Source: Archangium sp.
GTDB taxonomy: Bacteria; Myxococcota; Myxococcia; Myxococcales; Myxococcaceae
Direction of reading: 5' to 3'
DNA: 64,000 nucleotides
Assembly: GCA_030695565.1 (NCBI GenBank)
Contig: JAUYRZ010000036.1
Location: 62,001 to 126,000, forward strand
The notes under the pieces are model-generated. The model was not told the origin of the DNA. It saw only the letters and a program-made list of their open reading frames with translations, and searched no databases. Positions 56,872 to 64,000 of the stretch are shown here, one piece after another. A program made the translations under genes and the position numbers. How positions within the stretch are numbered: position 1 is the stretch's first letter; every line of letters begins with the position of its first letter.

Positions 56872-58995
56872 ATGCGTCACCTCCTGCTCTCGTCGCTGCT
56901 CCTGATTTCCGGTTGTGCCACCTGGACCTCGCAGTCGCCCAGGCCCGCGGGCAATGCAGCTCAAACGGGTGGGCGCACCGCCGCTCCGACCCAGCAGCGC
57001 AGCGACGTGCAGGCCCTCGCCGATCTGGAAGACCGCCGCTCGTTGGGTGACGGCCGGCTGATGCAGACCGCGATTTCCGAGCGCGACCCGATGCTGCGCA
57101 AACGCGCGTTGCTCGCCCTGGCCCGGGTGCAGGATCCCAACACCGCCGGCGCGATGGCCGAGGGCTTGTCCGATCCCGATCCCGGTGTGCGCGCCGAAGC
57201 GGCGTGGGCCATCGGCATTCTCGGCCTCAGCTGGGCGCCGCTGGCCGATGACGTGAAGACCCGCCTCACCAACGCGCTGCTCGAGAAGGAGACCGCCGAA
57301 ACCGACGGCGCGGTGAAGCTGGCGATGCTCGAGGCGATGGGCCGGGTGGCCACGCCGCCGCTCGTCGATCGGTTGACCGACCGCCTCAGCGGTGCGGGCG
57401 ACGTGCAGGGCCGCGCGGCGCTCTCGTTGGGGGTGGCGGCTCGCGCGAAGGTGGCGCTGCCCCCGCGCATGTTCACGGCGCTCGCGTTGTTGCTCAAAAA
57501 GGAGAACCCGATCGGCACCCGCTTCGGTGGCGCGTACGCGCTGCTGCAGACCAAGAACCCACTCGCGCGGCCGTACCTGCTCAGCTGCGCGAGCGATGAC
57601 GCCTCGGAGATCCGCGCGTTGTGCGCCAAGGGTCTGGGCGATGTGGGCACCGAGATCGACGCGGTGACCCTCAAGCGTCTGCTCGACGATCCTGACTATC
57701 GCGTGGTGGTCGAGGCCACCCGTTCGCTCGCGAAGCTGGCGGGCAAGTGCAAGTCGGCGGCGTGCCCTGCCCTGGGCGCGCTGGCTGATCTCTCCTTCCG
57801 CGTGGAGCGCCTGGTGCGGGGTGACAGCGCCGGTGGTGGTCAGCCGCTGCTCGCGCTCGCTCAACAGGGGCTCCCGGCGTCGGGCAAGGCAGTGCTCGTT
57901 TCGCTGCGCAATCAGCTGGTGGCCGCGAAGACCGTGCCCGATCAGAAGATCCGCCGCGATGCGGGCAAGCTCGATTGCCGCCTCGCCGCCGCGCAAGACC
58001 GCATCACCGGCACGCTCACCGAGGTGATGGGCTGTGGGCACGGCCTGGTCGACGAACCGCGCCGGCTCCAGCTGGGTCTGCAGGCGCTGCAGGAAGCGGC
58101 GCGTGATGCGAAGCCGCCGCTCGATGCCGCGAAGGTGACGGCTGAAGTGGGCTCGTACGTGTTTCACACCGATGGCCGGGTGAAGCTGGCCGCGGTCGAG
58201 TTGCTCGGCGAGCTCAAGAGCCCCCTTGCTCAGGACAAGGTGCGTTCGCAGTTGCTGGCCACCGATCCCGTGCTGGCCGCGGCGGCTGCGGCCTCCAGCG
58301 CCAAGCTGGGTGACAAGACGCAGATCCCCCAGATTCGTCAGCTGGCGCAGAAGGCGCTCACCCAGGTCGACATCGCGCCCACCATCGCCGAGGCCCTCAC
58401 CGTGCTCGACGCGAAGGAGGCGATTGGTGATCTCGAGGCGTGGCTCAAGTCGCCCAACGCGACGATCCGTCAATCGGCAGCCGATGCGCTCACCAAGCTC
58501 AAGGGCATGCCGGTGACGGCAGACCGGGTGGAAGAGCCGATGAAGGGGGCGCGCGTTCAGCTGGCCCCGCAGAAGGCGCGGCTGGTGGTGACCACCGAGA
58601 AGGGTGAGTTCGAGATCTCGCTCTACGTCGACGACGCGCCGCTCACCTCGGCCAACCTGTTCAACCTCGCGCGCAAGGGCTTCTTCCGCAACCTCACCTT
58701 CCACCGCGTGGTGCCCAACTTCGTGGCGCAGGGCGGCGACCCGCGCGGTGATGGCAACGGCGGCCCCGGCTACACCATTCGCTGCGAGATCAACCACAAG
58801 CCGTACGGCCGCGGCGTGGTGGGCATGGCCCTCTCGGGCAAAGACACGGGCGGCTCGCAGTTCTTCGTGACCGCCGCTCCCCAGCCCCACCTCGACGGGC
58901 GCTACACGGCGTTCGGTGAAGTGACCAAAGGCCAGGAAGTGGTCGACGCGCTGCTGGAAGGTGATCTGATCACCGAAGTTCGCGCGATGCCCTGA
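56872..58995 (+). CDS. lipoprotein with HEAT repeats fused to a cyclophilin-type peptidyl-prolyl isomerase
   Basis: This 707-residue protein has a lipobox (MRHLLLSSLLLISGCATW), about 12 HEAT/Armadillo-like helical repeats (residues about 50-540, with QDPNTAGAMAEGLSDPDPGV and similar) and a cyclophilin domain from about residue 565 (FEISLYVDDAPLTSANLFNL, FHRVVPNFVAQGGDP, GMALSGKDTGGSQFFVT, LDGRYTAFGEV). The isomerase probably folds envelope proteins, with the HEAT solenoid as a binding scaffold. ATG 56872 starts the lipoprotein signal. Confidence 0.9.
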   Translation: MRHLLLSSLLLISGCATWTSQSPRPAGNAAQTGGRTAAPTQQRSDVQALADLEDRRSLGDGRLMQTAISERDPMLRKRALLALARVQDPNTAGAMAEGLSDPDPGVRAEAAWAIGILGLSWAPLADDVKTRLTNALLEKETAETDGAVKLAMLEAMGRVATPPLVDRLTDRLSGAGDVQGRAALSLGVAARAKVALPPRMFTALALLLKKENPIGTRFGGAYALLQTKNPLARPYLLSCASDDASEIRALCAKGLGDVGTEIDAVTLKRLLDDPDYRVVVEATRSLAKLAGKCKSAACPALGALADLSFRVERLVRGDSAGGGQPLLALAQQGLPASGKAVLVSLRNQLVAAKTVPDQKIRRDAGKLDCRLAAAQDRITGTLTEVMGCGHGLVDEPRRLQLGLQALQEAARDAKPPLDAAKVTAEVGSYVFHTDGRVKLAAVELLGELKSPLAQDKVRSQLLATDPVLAAAAAASSAKLGDKTQIPQIRQLAQKALTQVDIAPTIAEALTVLDAKEAIGDLEAWLKSPNATIRQSAADALTKLKGMPVTADRVEEPMKGARVQLAPQKARLVVTTEKGEFEISLYVDDAPLTSANLFNLARKGFFRNLTFHRVVPNFVAQGGDPRGDGNGGPGYTIRCEINHKPYGRGVVGMALSGKDTGGSQFFVTAAPQPHLDGRYTAFGEVTKGQEVVDALLEGDLITEVRAMP

Positions 58996-59056
58996 CGCTC
59001 ACCTTCGCTCACGAGAGGGCTGTCGCTCGCTCCCATGTGCGATGACTCGGCGCCGC

Positions 59057-59896
59057 TCAGCGCTGCCTCGACGCGATCGCGTTCTGCTTCGCGGGGCCGC
59101 GCACCAGCGGCAGGCGGCTCTTGCGGTTGGGCACGAAGGTCACGCCCGCGAACACCGAGAACGCACGGTTCGCCTGGTACAGCCCGATGTCGGCGCCGAG
59201 ATCGAAGACCAGCTCATCGATCGGCGCGAAGCAGATGCCGTTGAGCGAGCCGCCGTCGAGGGGAACCGCCTGCGCGTTGCCCCACGTCGAGTAGAGCTCG
59301 GTGAACAGGCCCCAGCCCTTGCCGAGGTCGAACGCCACGGCGAGCGTGGAGAGCCCCTGTGGGATCGGCGTGCCACCCAGGTCGTACACGCTGAGCATCA
59401 GGTTGAAGTCGGCGTGCACGAACGAGATGTCTTTCGAGAGGTACCACCACGCCTGCAGGTCGAAGGTCTGCTGGCTCGCTTCCGCGAAGCTGTGGGTGGG
59501 CATCATCAGGTGCACCGAGAGCGCGTTCGACGGCGCCCAGCTGCCCTGCTTGTTGATGAGCCACTTGACGCCCGGCATCACCCCGTCGACCCCTCGCGCC
59601 GGCGTGTTCGGGCCCACCAGGAACAGGTTGTTGGTCGCCAACTGAAACTGCAGGTTGTTGAACAGCGAGTACTTCAGCAGCAGCTGGCCGCTGTGCATCG
59701 CCGCGCCGCTGGCCACCTTCGCGCCGTAGCCCGCTTCGACCTCGAAGAAGCCGGCGGGGACGATCTCCGCCATGCAGGCGATGGTGGGACGGCAGGCCTG
59801 CACCTCCACCGATTCGGGCTCGGTCACCTCGCCGGTGTCCACCACCTCTTCGTTGGCCAGCGCATTCAAACTGCAGAGAGCAACGAGCGTGGTGAT
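59057..59896 (-). pseudogene. outer membrane beta-barrel-like protein, start codon lost at a breakpoint
   Basis: The body (about 270 codons) has amphipathic beta-strands typical of a barrel ([48 protein letters not shown]). The signal peptide reads [14 protein letters not shown] and is complete except for its first five codons; a TGA sits directly upstream at 59897-59899 and no ATG or GTG is available. A second, diverged copy of the same 5' end at 62887-62975 begins [19 protein letters not shown] and shows what was lost. The gene is probably silent or translated only from a weak internal TTG. Confidence 0.75.
59823..59895. repeat. 73-bp imperfect direct repeat, left copy
   Basis: These 73 bases of the barrel gene's 5' end match 62887-62959 in the same orientation with three mismatches. 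The two copies bracket the rearranged zone; being diverged, they are paralogous segments and not a target-site duplication. Confidence 0.85.
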
Positions 59897-59897
59897 T

Positions 59898-60192
59898 CAG
59901 CTGTCGAGCAGGAACATCGCCACCATCATCAAGACCATCGACGAGATCGCCTTCCAGACGAACATCCTCGCGCTCAACGCCGCCGTCGAAGCAGCGCGGG
60001 CGGGAGAAGCGGGCAAGGGCTTCGCGGTGGTGGCCGATGAGGTCAGAAACCTCGCCTTGCGCAGCGCTGAAGCTGCAAAAGAGACCGCCAGTCGCATCGA
60101 AGACTCGATTCAGAAGGCGGCCGCGGGTGCGACCATCAACGTGCGTGTCTCGGCGAGCCTGAGTGAGATCGTCGGGGGCGCGCGCAAGCAAT
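59898..60192 (+). pseudogene. fragment of a methyl-accepting chemotaxis protein
   Basis: About 98 codons encode the MCP signalling hairpin: [20 protein letters not shown], then [20 protein letters not shown] and [20 protein letters not shown]. The fragment begins abruptly at the breakpoint with the barrel gene and ends near EIVGGARKQ, where unrelated AT-richer sequence begins. A full-length MCP gene starts at 63160. Confidence 0.85.
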
Positions 60193-60216
60193 GTCGCCAC
60201 GGCACTCAATGTCTTG

Positions 60217-60573
60217 ATGAAATCTTCTTCACACAACAATTCGAGCGGCTCAAAATCAGCCCAACACACGTACAATATATGGGATTCTGAGACAAATAAG
60301 ATTGTCAAAACCGGAATCAGCTCTGATCCGCTCAATGGCGATGGGTCATCCCCTCGCGCGAACTCGCAGGTGAATGCGGCAAACAAGGCCGTCGGCTGGA
60401 ATAAGTACCTGCCCGAAGTACTGAAAGGCAACATTCCCGGACGAGCACGAGCGCTTGCTGAAGAACTCGCCAACTGGACGCGGCAGGTGAACAATGGGTG
60501 GGTCGACAAGACCGCCGTAAAACCAAAAGGAATGAAGGGGGGCGGAAAGAAGTGGCATTACAAACCCAAGTAG
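60217..60573 (+). CDS. orphan GIY-YIG/URI-like nuclease toxin domain
   Basis: This 118-residue product has the features of URI/GIY-YIG toxin tips found at the C-termini of polymorphic toxins: [20 protein letters not shown] (equivalent to the GIY...YIG pair), an Arg in [10 protein letters not shown], a Glu in [11 protein letters not shown], and a basic Lys-rich end ([17 protein letters not shown]). It has no secretion domain and no clear ribosome site before ATG 60217, so it looks like a toxin tail separated from its delivery protein; the frame is open upstream to 60163. The base composition is AT-richer than the flanks. The next gene overlaps it and may encode immunity. Confidence 0.7.
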   Translation: MKSSSHNNSSGSKSAQHTYNIWDSETNKIVKTGISSDPLNGDGSSPRANSQVNAANKAVGWNKYLPEVLKGNIPGRARALAEELANWTRQVNNGWVDKTAVKPKGMKGGGKKWHYKPK

Positions 60574-61340
60574 GTCTCCTCTCGGTTTTCGACATCAGGA
60601 AAGTGGAGCAGGCCAAGGGGCGAGCCCTCATCCTCGTCGCGCACGCGATTGAGGCAGACCATGGGACCAGATTGAGCCGCATGGACGAGGCTGCCGCTCT
60701 GAGCGGCTATCTTCGGCAGCGGTTGTGCAACGATGGTTTTTGGCCCGAGAGCAAGGACCTGACGATCACTCTCGGCGAGCGACAGTCACCAGTTGCCGAT
60801 GACGCTCACTTTGCAGTGACGCTGCCGGGATACGCCTCCACCTGGAGTGCCAGGAGATTTGAGGACGCCGTGTGTCTGGCCGCGAAGCGCTTCGTCCGCT
60901 TGGTGGCTCCAGGTGCGCCCATTGGACGATACCTCCTGGACTTCGAGCGAGGTGGGCGACTGTTTTCCTGGTCGTACCGGGCTGGATTGGAGACCGGGGC
61001 TGCCGCAGAACTCGAGTGCGACCTCTCCCGCGATCGGTTTCGTGCGTCGCTGAACGTCACCACGGAGACAGAACCGTCTCGCCGGTTTCAGGTCTACCAG
61101 TGCGGCGCAGACAGTTCCGAATGGTTTGACCTGTTCAGAAAAGTGCGTGTTTCGAAAACCGCAGCGACAGTCGAGGCGGATCCGAGAATGTTCGTTCGGG
61201 TGGTCCGCAATGGGCGGTCGGCAGCCAAGTGGACGGGAAATGGCGCTTCATTGGAGCGATTCGTCGTCGAACTCGGCCCGAAACGCCCACACGTTGTTCG
61301 GAAGTTCCAACTTAAGCTGCGGGGTCCGCCCGACTCATGA
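60552..61340 (+). CDS. hypothetical protein, possible immunity protein
   Basis: This product of about 262 residues has no signal peptide or membrane segment. Segments such as VAHAIEADHGTRLSRMDEAA and RRFQVYQCGADSSEWFDLFR are not recognised. GTG 60552 lies inside the toxin gene (22-base overlap), and its stop overlaps the next start (ATGA). Tight coupling directly behind a toxin domain suggests immunity or an accessory role. The frame is open further upstream, with a start at 60498 as an alternative. Confidence 0.6.
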   Translation: MALQTQVGLLSVFDIRKVEQAKGRALILVAHAIEADHGTRLSRMDEAAALSGYLRQRLCNDGFWPESKDLTITLGERQSPVADDAHFAVTLPGYASTWSARRFEDAVCLAAKRFVRLVAPGAPIGRYLLDFERGGRLFSWSYRAGLETGAAAELECDLSRDRFRASLNVTTETEPSRRFQVYQCGADSSEWFDLFRKVRVSKTAATVEADPRMFVRVVRNGRSAAKWTGNGASLERFVVELGPKRPHVVRKFQLKLRGPPDS

Positions 61341-61798
61341 CCGAAAAATTCGAGCGGTTGACCGTGGGCCTCATCCTCGAAAGAGACCTTTGGTCCATTG
61401 GGAGTGGCATTCTCGAGGGGGCGCGATTTTCGACGCGTTTTCGCCAGGAGTTCGCGGGACGCCCGGACGTCAGTGCCTTGCCAAGACTCGTGCGGGTAGC
61501 GTGGGAATTCGATGCCGGAGCGAACGATGAGCCCGCGGGGGCTCAACTCAAGGCCATGGCGGTCTTCGAGAATCGGCTTGCTTCGGCAGTGGAGGAGGAT
61601 CTTGTGGCCGTATTGGCAGCAGTGATTACTCATCGCGGACGGCGCACCTGGGTCTTTTATTGCGCAGACATTCAAGTGTTCGCTGAGCGCCTCCATCACA
61701 TGCCTCAGGAACGCGACCCCTACCCGATTAAGATCGAAACCAAGAACGACCCGGGTTGGACCTTCCTCTACGAAACCGTCATCCCGAAGCAGGACTGA
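61337..61798 (+). CDS. DUF695-like protein, candidate immunity protein
   Basis: This 153-residue protein ends with RRTWVFYCADIQVFAERLHH and then IETKNDPGWTFLYETVIP, a pattern close to DUF695 proteins (aromatic-Tyr-Cys plus Asp-Pro-x-Trp near the end). DUF695-type genes are frequently found among immunity-like genes. The ATG overlaps the stop of the previous gene by 4 bases. A terminator-like hairpin follows at 61814, closing the three-gene unit. Confidence 0.7.
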   Translation: MTEKFERLTVGLILERDLWSIGSGILEGARFSTRFRQEFAGRPDVSALPRLVRVAWEFDAGANDEPAGAQLKAMAVFENRLASAVEEDLVAVLAAVITHRGRRTWVFYCADIQVFAERLHHMPQERDPYPIKIETKNDPGWTFLYETVIPKQD

Positions 61799-61813
61799 TA
61801 TTCGGACAAAACA

Positions 61814-61850
61814 AAACCGCTCCCCGAACTGCGGGCGCGGTCTTGCTTTG
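61814..61850 (+). terminator. terminator-like hairpin after the toxin unit
   Basis: ACCGC-T-CCCCG pairs with CGGG-C-GCGGT across AACTG, with A-rich sequence before and TCTTGCTTT after. It is a plausible bidirectional terminator. Confidence 0.55.
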
Positions 61851-61980
61851 TGCTGCACCTGTGGAGACGCCGGGAATGTACGCGTTCGACGATCACCGTC
61901 GGCTGAGCGCTTGACGATCGCGGTTCGATCCGAGCTCAGCTGATGCGTGTTCCACGCATGCTGATCACCTGCTCAGCGAA

Positions 61981-62020
61981 AATTAGAATTCCCGACCAAC
62001 GACAATTAGAATTCCCGGTC
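61981..62020. repeat. direct repeat pair AATTAGAATTCCCG
   Basis: AATTAGAATTCCCG occurs at 61981 and again at 62004, 23 bases apart, followed by ACC and GTC. Such short tandem repeats resemble the terminal repeats of IS21-like elements, which suggests a leftover end of another insertion. The 336-base gap from 61799 to 62134 otherwise contains only the terminator. Confidence 0.5.
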
Positions 62021-62134
62021 CTTTCTGAGGGCTGACGTCGCGCGTAGGGCCGGATCTCGATGGAGATCCAGTGACGTAACCGATGCACAGACCGGTGTTT
62101 GATCGCGGCGTGATCCTCGGGATCAGGTCGCGGG

Positions 62135-62425
62135 ATGGCGACTCAAGAGACGTGGAAGAAGCGGATTTCGGCGTGGCGCTCGAGCGGGCGTTCAGCGGAA
62201 GACTTTGCGATTGGGCGCGGGTTCACCGCGATCGCGCTGCAGGATGCCTCGCGGCGAGCTGAGCCAGAAGTTCGCTTGGCACGAGTCGAGCTCGTTGCCG
62301 AGAGAGTCCCCGATGAAGCACCGGTTGTGGTGCGCGCCGGCGAGCTGCGGATCGAGCTGATGCGCGGCTTCTCACGCGATGCGCTGGCCGCAGCGCTCGA
62401 TGTCATCGAGGGCCGGCGCCGGTGA
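62135..62425 (+). CDS. tnpA: IS66 family accessory protein TnpA
   Basis: This 96-residue product (starts MATQETWKKRISAWRSSGRS) has the first-helix pattern of IS66 TnpA, KRISAWRSSGRSAEDFA, an HTH-type DNA-binding region, and ends with RIELMRGFSRDALAAALDVI. Its stop overlaps the tnpB start (GTGA). It has no function without the missing TnpC. Confidence 0.88.
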   Translation: MATQETWKKRISAWRSSGRSAEDFAIGRGFTAIALQDASRRAEPEVRLARVELVAERVPDEAPVVVRAGELRIELMRGFSRDALAAALDVIEGRRR

Positions 62426-62766
62426 TCCCACGTGGCGTCGAAGTGTTCATCGGACTGGACCCCATCGACCTGCGTTGGTCGTTTGATCGTCTCGCCGGGA
62501 TAGTCGTCGGGAGATTGGGCCGCGAGCCGCGAAGCCGCGCGCTCTTCGTCTTCTTCGGAAAGCGCCACGCCGCGGCGAAGGTGCTCTTCTTCGATGGGAC
62601 GGGGCTCTGCCTGTTCTACAAGCGGCTCGACCGCGGCACGTTCGCCCTCCCAGAGTCGCGCGGCGATGCGGGCTCGGTGCAGTTGACCGAGACCGAGCTC
62701 GAAGACTTGTTGTCGGGACTAACGCTGGATGTGGCGCCGCAGAAAGTGCAGCGAAAAGTCCACTGA
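62422..62766 (+). CDS. tnpB: IS66 family accessory protein TnpB
   Basis: This 114-residue product matches the IS66 Orf2 pattern: VEVFIGLDPIDLRWSFDRLA, LFVFFGKRHAAAKVLFFDG and GLCLFYKRLDRGTFALP. The GTG start overlaps tnpA by 4 bases. It appears intact. Confidence 0.92.
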   Translation: MIPRGVEVFIGLDPIDLRWSFDRLAGIVVGRLGREPRSRALFVFFGKRHAAAKVLFFDGTGLCLFYKRLDRGTFALPESRGDAGSVQLTETELEDLLSGLTLDVAPQKVQRKVH

Positions 62767-62799
62767 GGGGTTGCGGGTGCGCCGCGCATGGCTAAATAA

Positions 62800-62886
62800 A
62801 TGCCCGTGCAGACGAGCGAGCCATCGAGGGAATTGTCGCTCGCACACGCCCGCATCGTCGCGCTCGAAGCTGACCTACTCGCAACA
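62800..62886 (+). pseudogene. tnpC: truncated IS66 transposase TnpC (N-terminus only)
   Basis: Twenty-nine codons (starts MPVQTSEPSRELSLAHARIV) resemble the coiled-coil start of IS66 TnpC, then the frame runs into the inserted barrel-gene segment. The catalytic DDE domain is absent. Confidence 0.7.
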
Positions 62887-62959
62887 GTCACCTCGCCGGT
62901 GTCGACCACCTCTTCGTTGGCCAGAGCATTCAAACTGCAGAGCGCAACGAGCGTGGTGA
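62887..62959. repeat. 73-bp imperfect direct repeat, right copy
   Basis: This segment matches 59823-59895 at 70 of 73 positions in the same orientation. From 62976 to 63159 the sequence is non-coding and holds the probable promoter of the MCP gene; I see no further feature in it. Confidence 0.85.
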
Positions 62960-62975
62960 GTCGAAACGAGTTCAT
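62887..62975 (-). pseudogene. 5' end of a second barrel-protein gene copy
   Basis: Twenty-nine codons from ATG 62975 (starts [19 protein letters not shown], ends near VVDTGEVT) repeat the 5' end of the gene at 59057-59896 with three base differences in 73. The rest is replaced by IS66 sequence. Confidence 0.8.
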
Positions 62976-63159
62976 GTCGGGGGCGGTTTGCAAACCGCGA
63001 TCCCCCTCATTTTTCCGAGCGAACGAGCGGATTTCGACCGGGGTCGACCATGCCTCCTCGGGTGACTACGGACCTCGGGCAGGTGCAGCCGTGACTTCGT
63101 TTTTCCCTCGAAAGCCGTGGGAAAAGAGCCCGGCACACTGACTGCGCACTGGGTCCGCC

Positions 63160-64000
63160 ATGAATTGGAGCGTCAATCAGAAGGTCGGAGGCCTGGTCCT
63201 CATGGTTGCGGTCGTCATGGTGGGGTTCGGCGCCGTGGTGAAGGCTGAGTTCGACAGCGGGGTGGAGAGAGAGGCCGACCTTCTGGTCATCTCCCAGGCG
63301 CTCAAGAACCACCTCGAAGCAGACATGATGCACGACGCGCTGCGCTCCGACGTGCTCTTCGCTCGTCTCTCCGTCTCTGATGGCACCGGCGAGAGCGCCG
63401 AAGTGCAGCAGGATCTCGACGACCACATCGCGCGCTTTCAGTCGTCGCTCGAGTCGAACGAGAAGCTGCCGTTGGAGGACGATGTGCGCGCGGCCCTGGC
63501 GGCCGTGAGGCCTCCGCTCGACGAGTACACCGCGTCGGCCCAAGACCTGGTGCAGCTCGCGCAAAAGGACCCCGCGAGCTCGAAGGAGGCCATGGCCGGC
63601 TTCATGGACAAGTTCCGCGCCCTCGAAGTGCGCATGTCGGAGACCAGCGAGTTGCTGGAGCAGAAGTCAGAGGTGGTGCACCAGCGTGCCGAAGCCGCGC
63701 GGCGCACCTTCACCTGGATACTCGCGGCCGGTCTGGGCTTCAGCCTCTTCCTGGTCGCCCTGGTGGGGTGGTTGGTGGCGCGCAGCATTCCCCGCTCCTT
63801 CAAGGTGTTGATCGACGCCCTCTCGTCGGGCGCAGGTCAGGTCGATGCGGCTTCGACCTCGATCTCGTCGTCGAGCCAGTCCCTGGCACAGAGCACCAGT
63901 CATCAGGCCTCCGCCCTCGAAGAGACCAGCGCCTCTCTCGAGCAGATGGAGGCGGTCACCAAGAACAACGCCGAACGTGCGGCCAGCGCCAAGACGATCA
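63160..64000 (+). CDS. methyl-accepting chemotaxis protein (3' partial)
   Basis: The frame is open from ATG 63160 to the window end (280 codons). It encodes an N-terminal membrane helix (VGGLVLMVAVVMVGFGAVV), a helical periplasmic sensor of about 160 residues (residues 30-185), a second membrane helix (TWILAAGLGFSLFLVALVGW), a HAMP-like region and the start of the MCP signalling domain (SSSSQSLAQSTSHQASALEE, TSASLEQMEAVTKNNAERAA). It senses a ligand or state and controls CheA. The signalling fragment at 59898-60192 comes from a related receptor. Confidence 0.93.
   Translation, partial: MNWSVNQKVGGLVLMVAVVMVGFGAVVKAEFDSGVEREADLLVISQALKNHLEADMMHDALRSDVLFARLSVSDGTGESAEVQQDLDDHIARFQSSLESNEKLPLEDDVRAALAAVRPPLDEYTASAQDLVQLAQKDPASSKEAMAGFMDKFRALEVRMSETSELLEQKSEVVHQRAEAARRTFTWILAAGLGFSLFLVALVGWLVARSIPRSFKVLIDALSSGAGQVDAASTSISSSSQSLAQSTSHQASALEETSASLEQMEAVTKNNAERAASAKTI

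Larger units (their letters stand above)
62135..62886 (+). mobile_element. IS66-family insertion sequence remnant
   Basis: The first two genes of an IS66 element and the first codons of its transposase are present in the usual order. The element stops where the second barrel-gene copy begins (62887), so the main transposase is lost and the element cannot move by itself. Terminal inverted repeats were not identified. Confidence 0.85.

Noticed and set aside
56764..58890. Minus-strand open frame opposite the HEAT-cyclophilin gene
   Set aside because: Arg/His/Leu-rich shadow frame; the plus strand shows clear cyclophilin motifs.
59772..60290. Single 172-codon plus-strand gene across the barrel/MCP/toxin junctions
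   Set aside because: Its first part is antisense of the barrel gene and its last part is out of frame with the toxin; only the middle encodes an MCP fragment.

Overview
The window is GC-rich, densely coded DNA from a myxobacterium-like member of the Myxococcota. Evidence: many lipoproteins with Asp-Ala-Gly or Gly-Gly-Gly-Ser spacers behind the lipid-anchored Cys, secreted proteins with MYXO-CTERM-like tails (Cys-Gly-Cys, hydrophobic stretch, Arg cluster), MopE-type Cys/Asp repeats, TIGR02996 proteins, and a CorE-like ECF sigma factor with a Cys-rich tail. No rRNA, tRNA or CRISPR array was seen. At least eight copies of a CCCTCACCCC/CCCTCTCCCC palindromic intergenic repeat are scattered through it.

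Layout. 1-4386: a partial surface protein with about 16 MopE-like repeats that runs without a stop into a lipoprotein-type vWA protein. 4504-6661: an Mla/Ttg2-like ABC transporter with two different permeases and one ATPase. 6799-15880: UbiB kinase, di-haem cytochrome lipoprotein, Lys-rich protein, methyltransferase, degenerate acyl-carrier protein, Cys-rich lipoproteins, and an SRPBCC protein divergent from a TetR regulator. 16098-23666: rmuC, mutS, a DUF3592-like membrane protein and a cell-wall amidase. 23716-31935: beta-propeller lipoprotein, HtrA protease, a small protein and smc. 31999-39106: two vWA proteins, an ArsC-like lipoprotein, a JAMM protease with a coiled-coil partner, and an EcsC-like protein. 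39129-39479: a thioredoxin-like lipoprotein whose frame crosses one TGA at the first position of a UxxC motif, a strong selenoprotein candidate. 39476-44492: two TIGR02996 proteins and two divergent citrate-synthase paralogues. 44495-44649: a nested inverted-repeat element. 44663-50024: GNAT, GH43-type lipoprotein and a MYXO-CTERM protein. 50137-53661: a copper-type locus (multicopper oxidase, frameshifted TolC/CusC-like lipoprotein, CorE-like sigma, and a fragment of a P-type ATPase). 53732-58995: DUF58/MoxR operon, zinc-ribbon membrane protein and a HEAT-cyclophilin lipoprotein.

59057-64000 is a rearranged accessory zone. A beta-barrel-type gene has lost its start codon at a breakpoint and is joined to a chemoreceptor fragment. 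An AT-richer module follows, with a GIY-YIG/URI-like toxin domain and two overlapping downstream genes (probable immunity functions). Next comes an IS66-family remnant cut by a second, diverged copy of the barrel gene's 5' end, and then an intact chemoreceptor that leaves the window. The best leads for new biology are the UxxC candidate selenoprotein, the orphan toxin module in the scar, the nested inverted-repeat element, and the vWA/coiled-coil/JAMM gene group.
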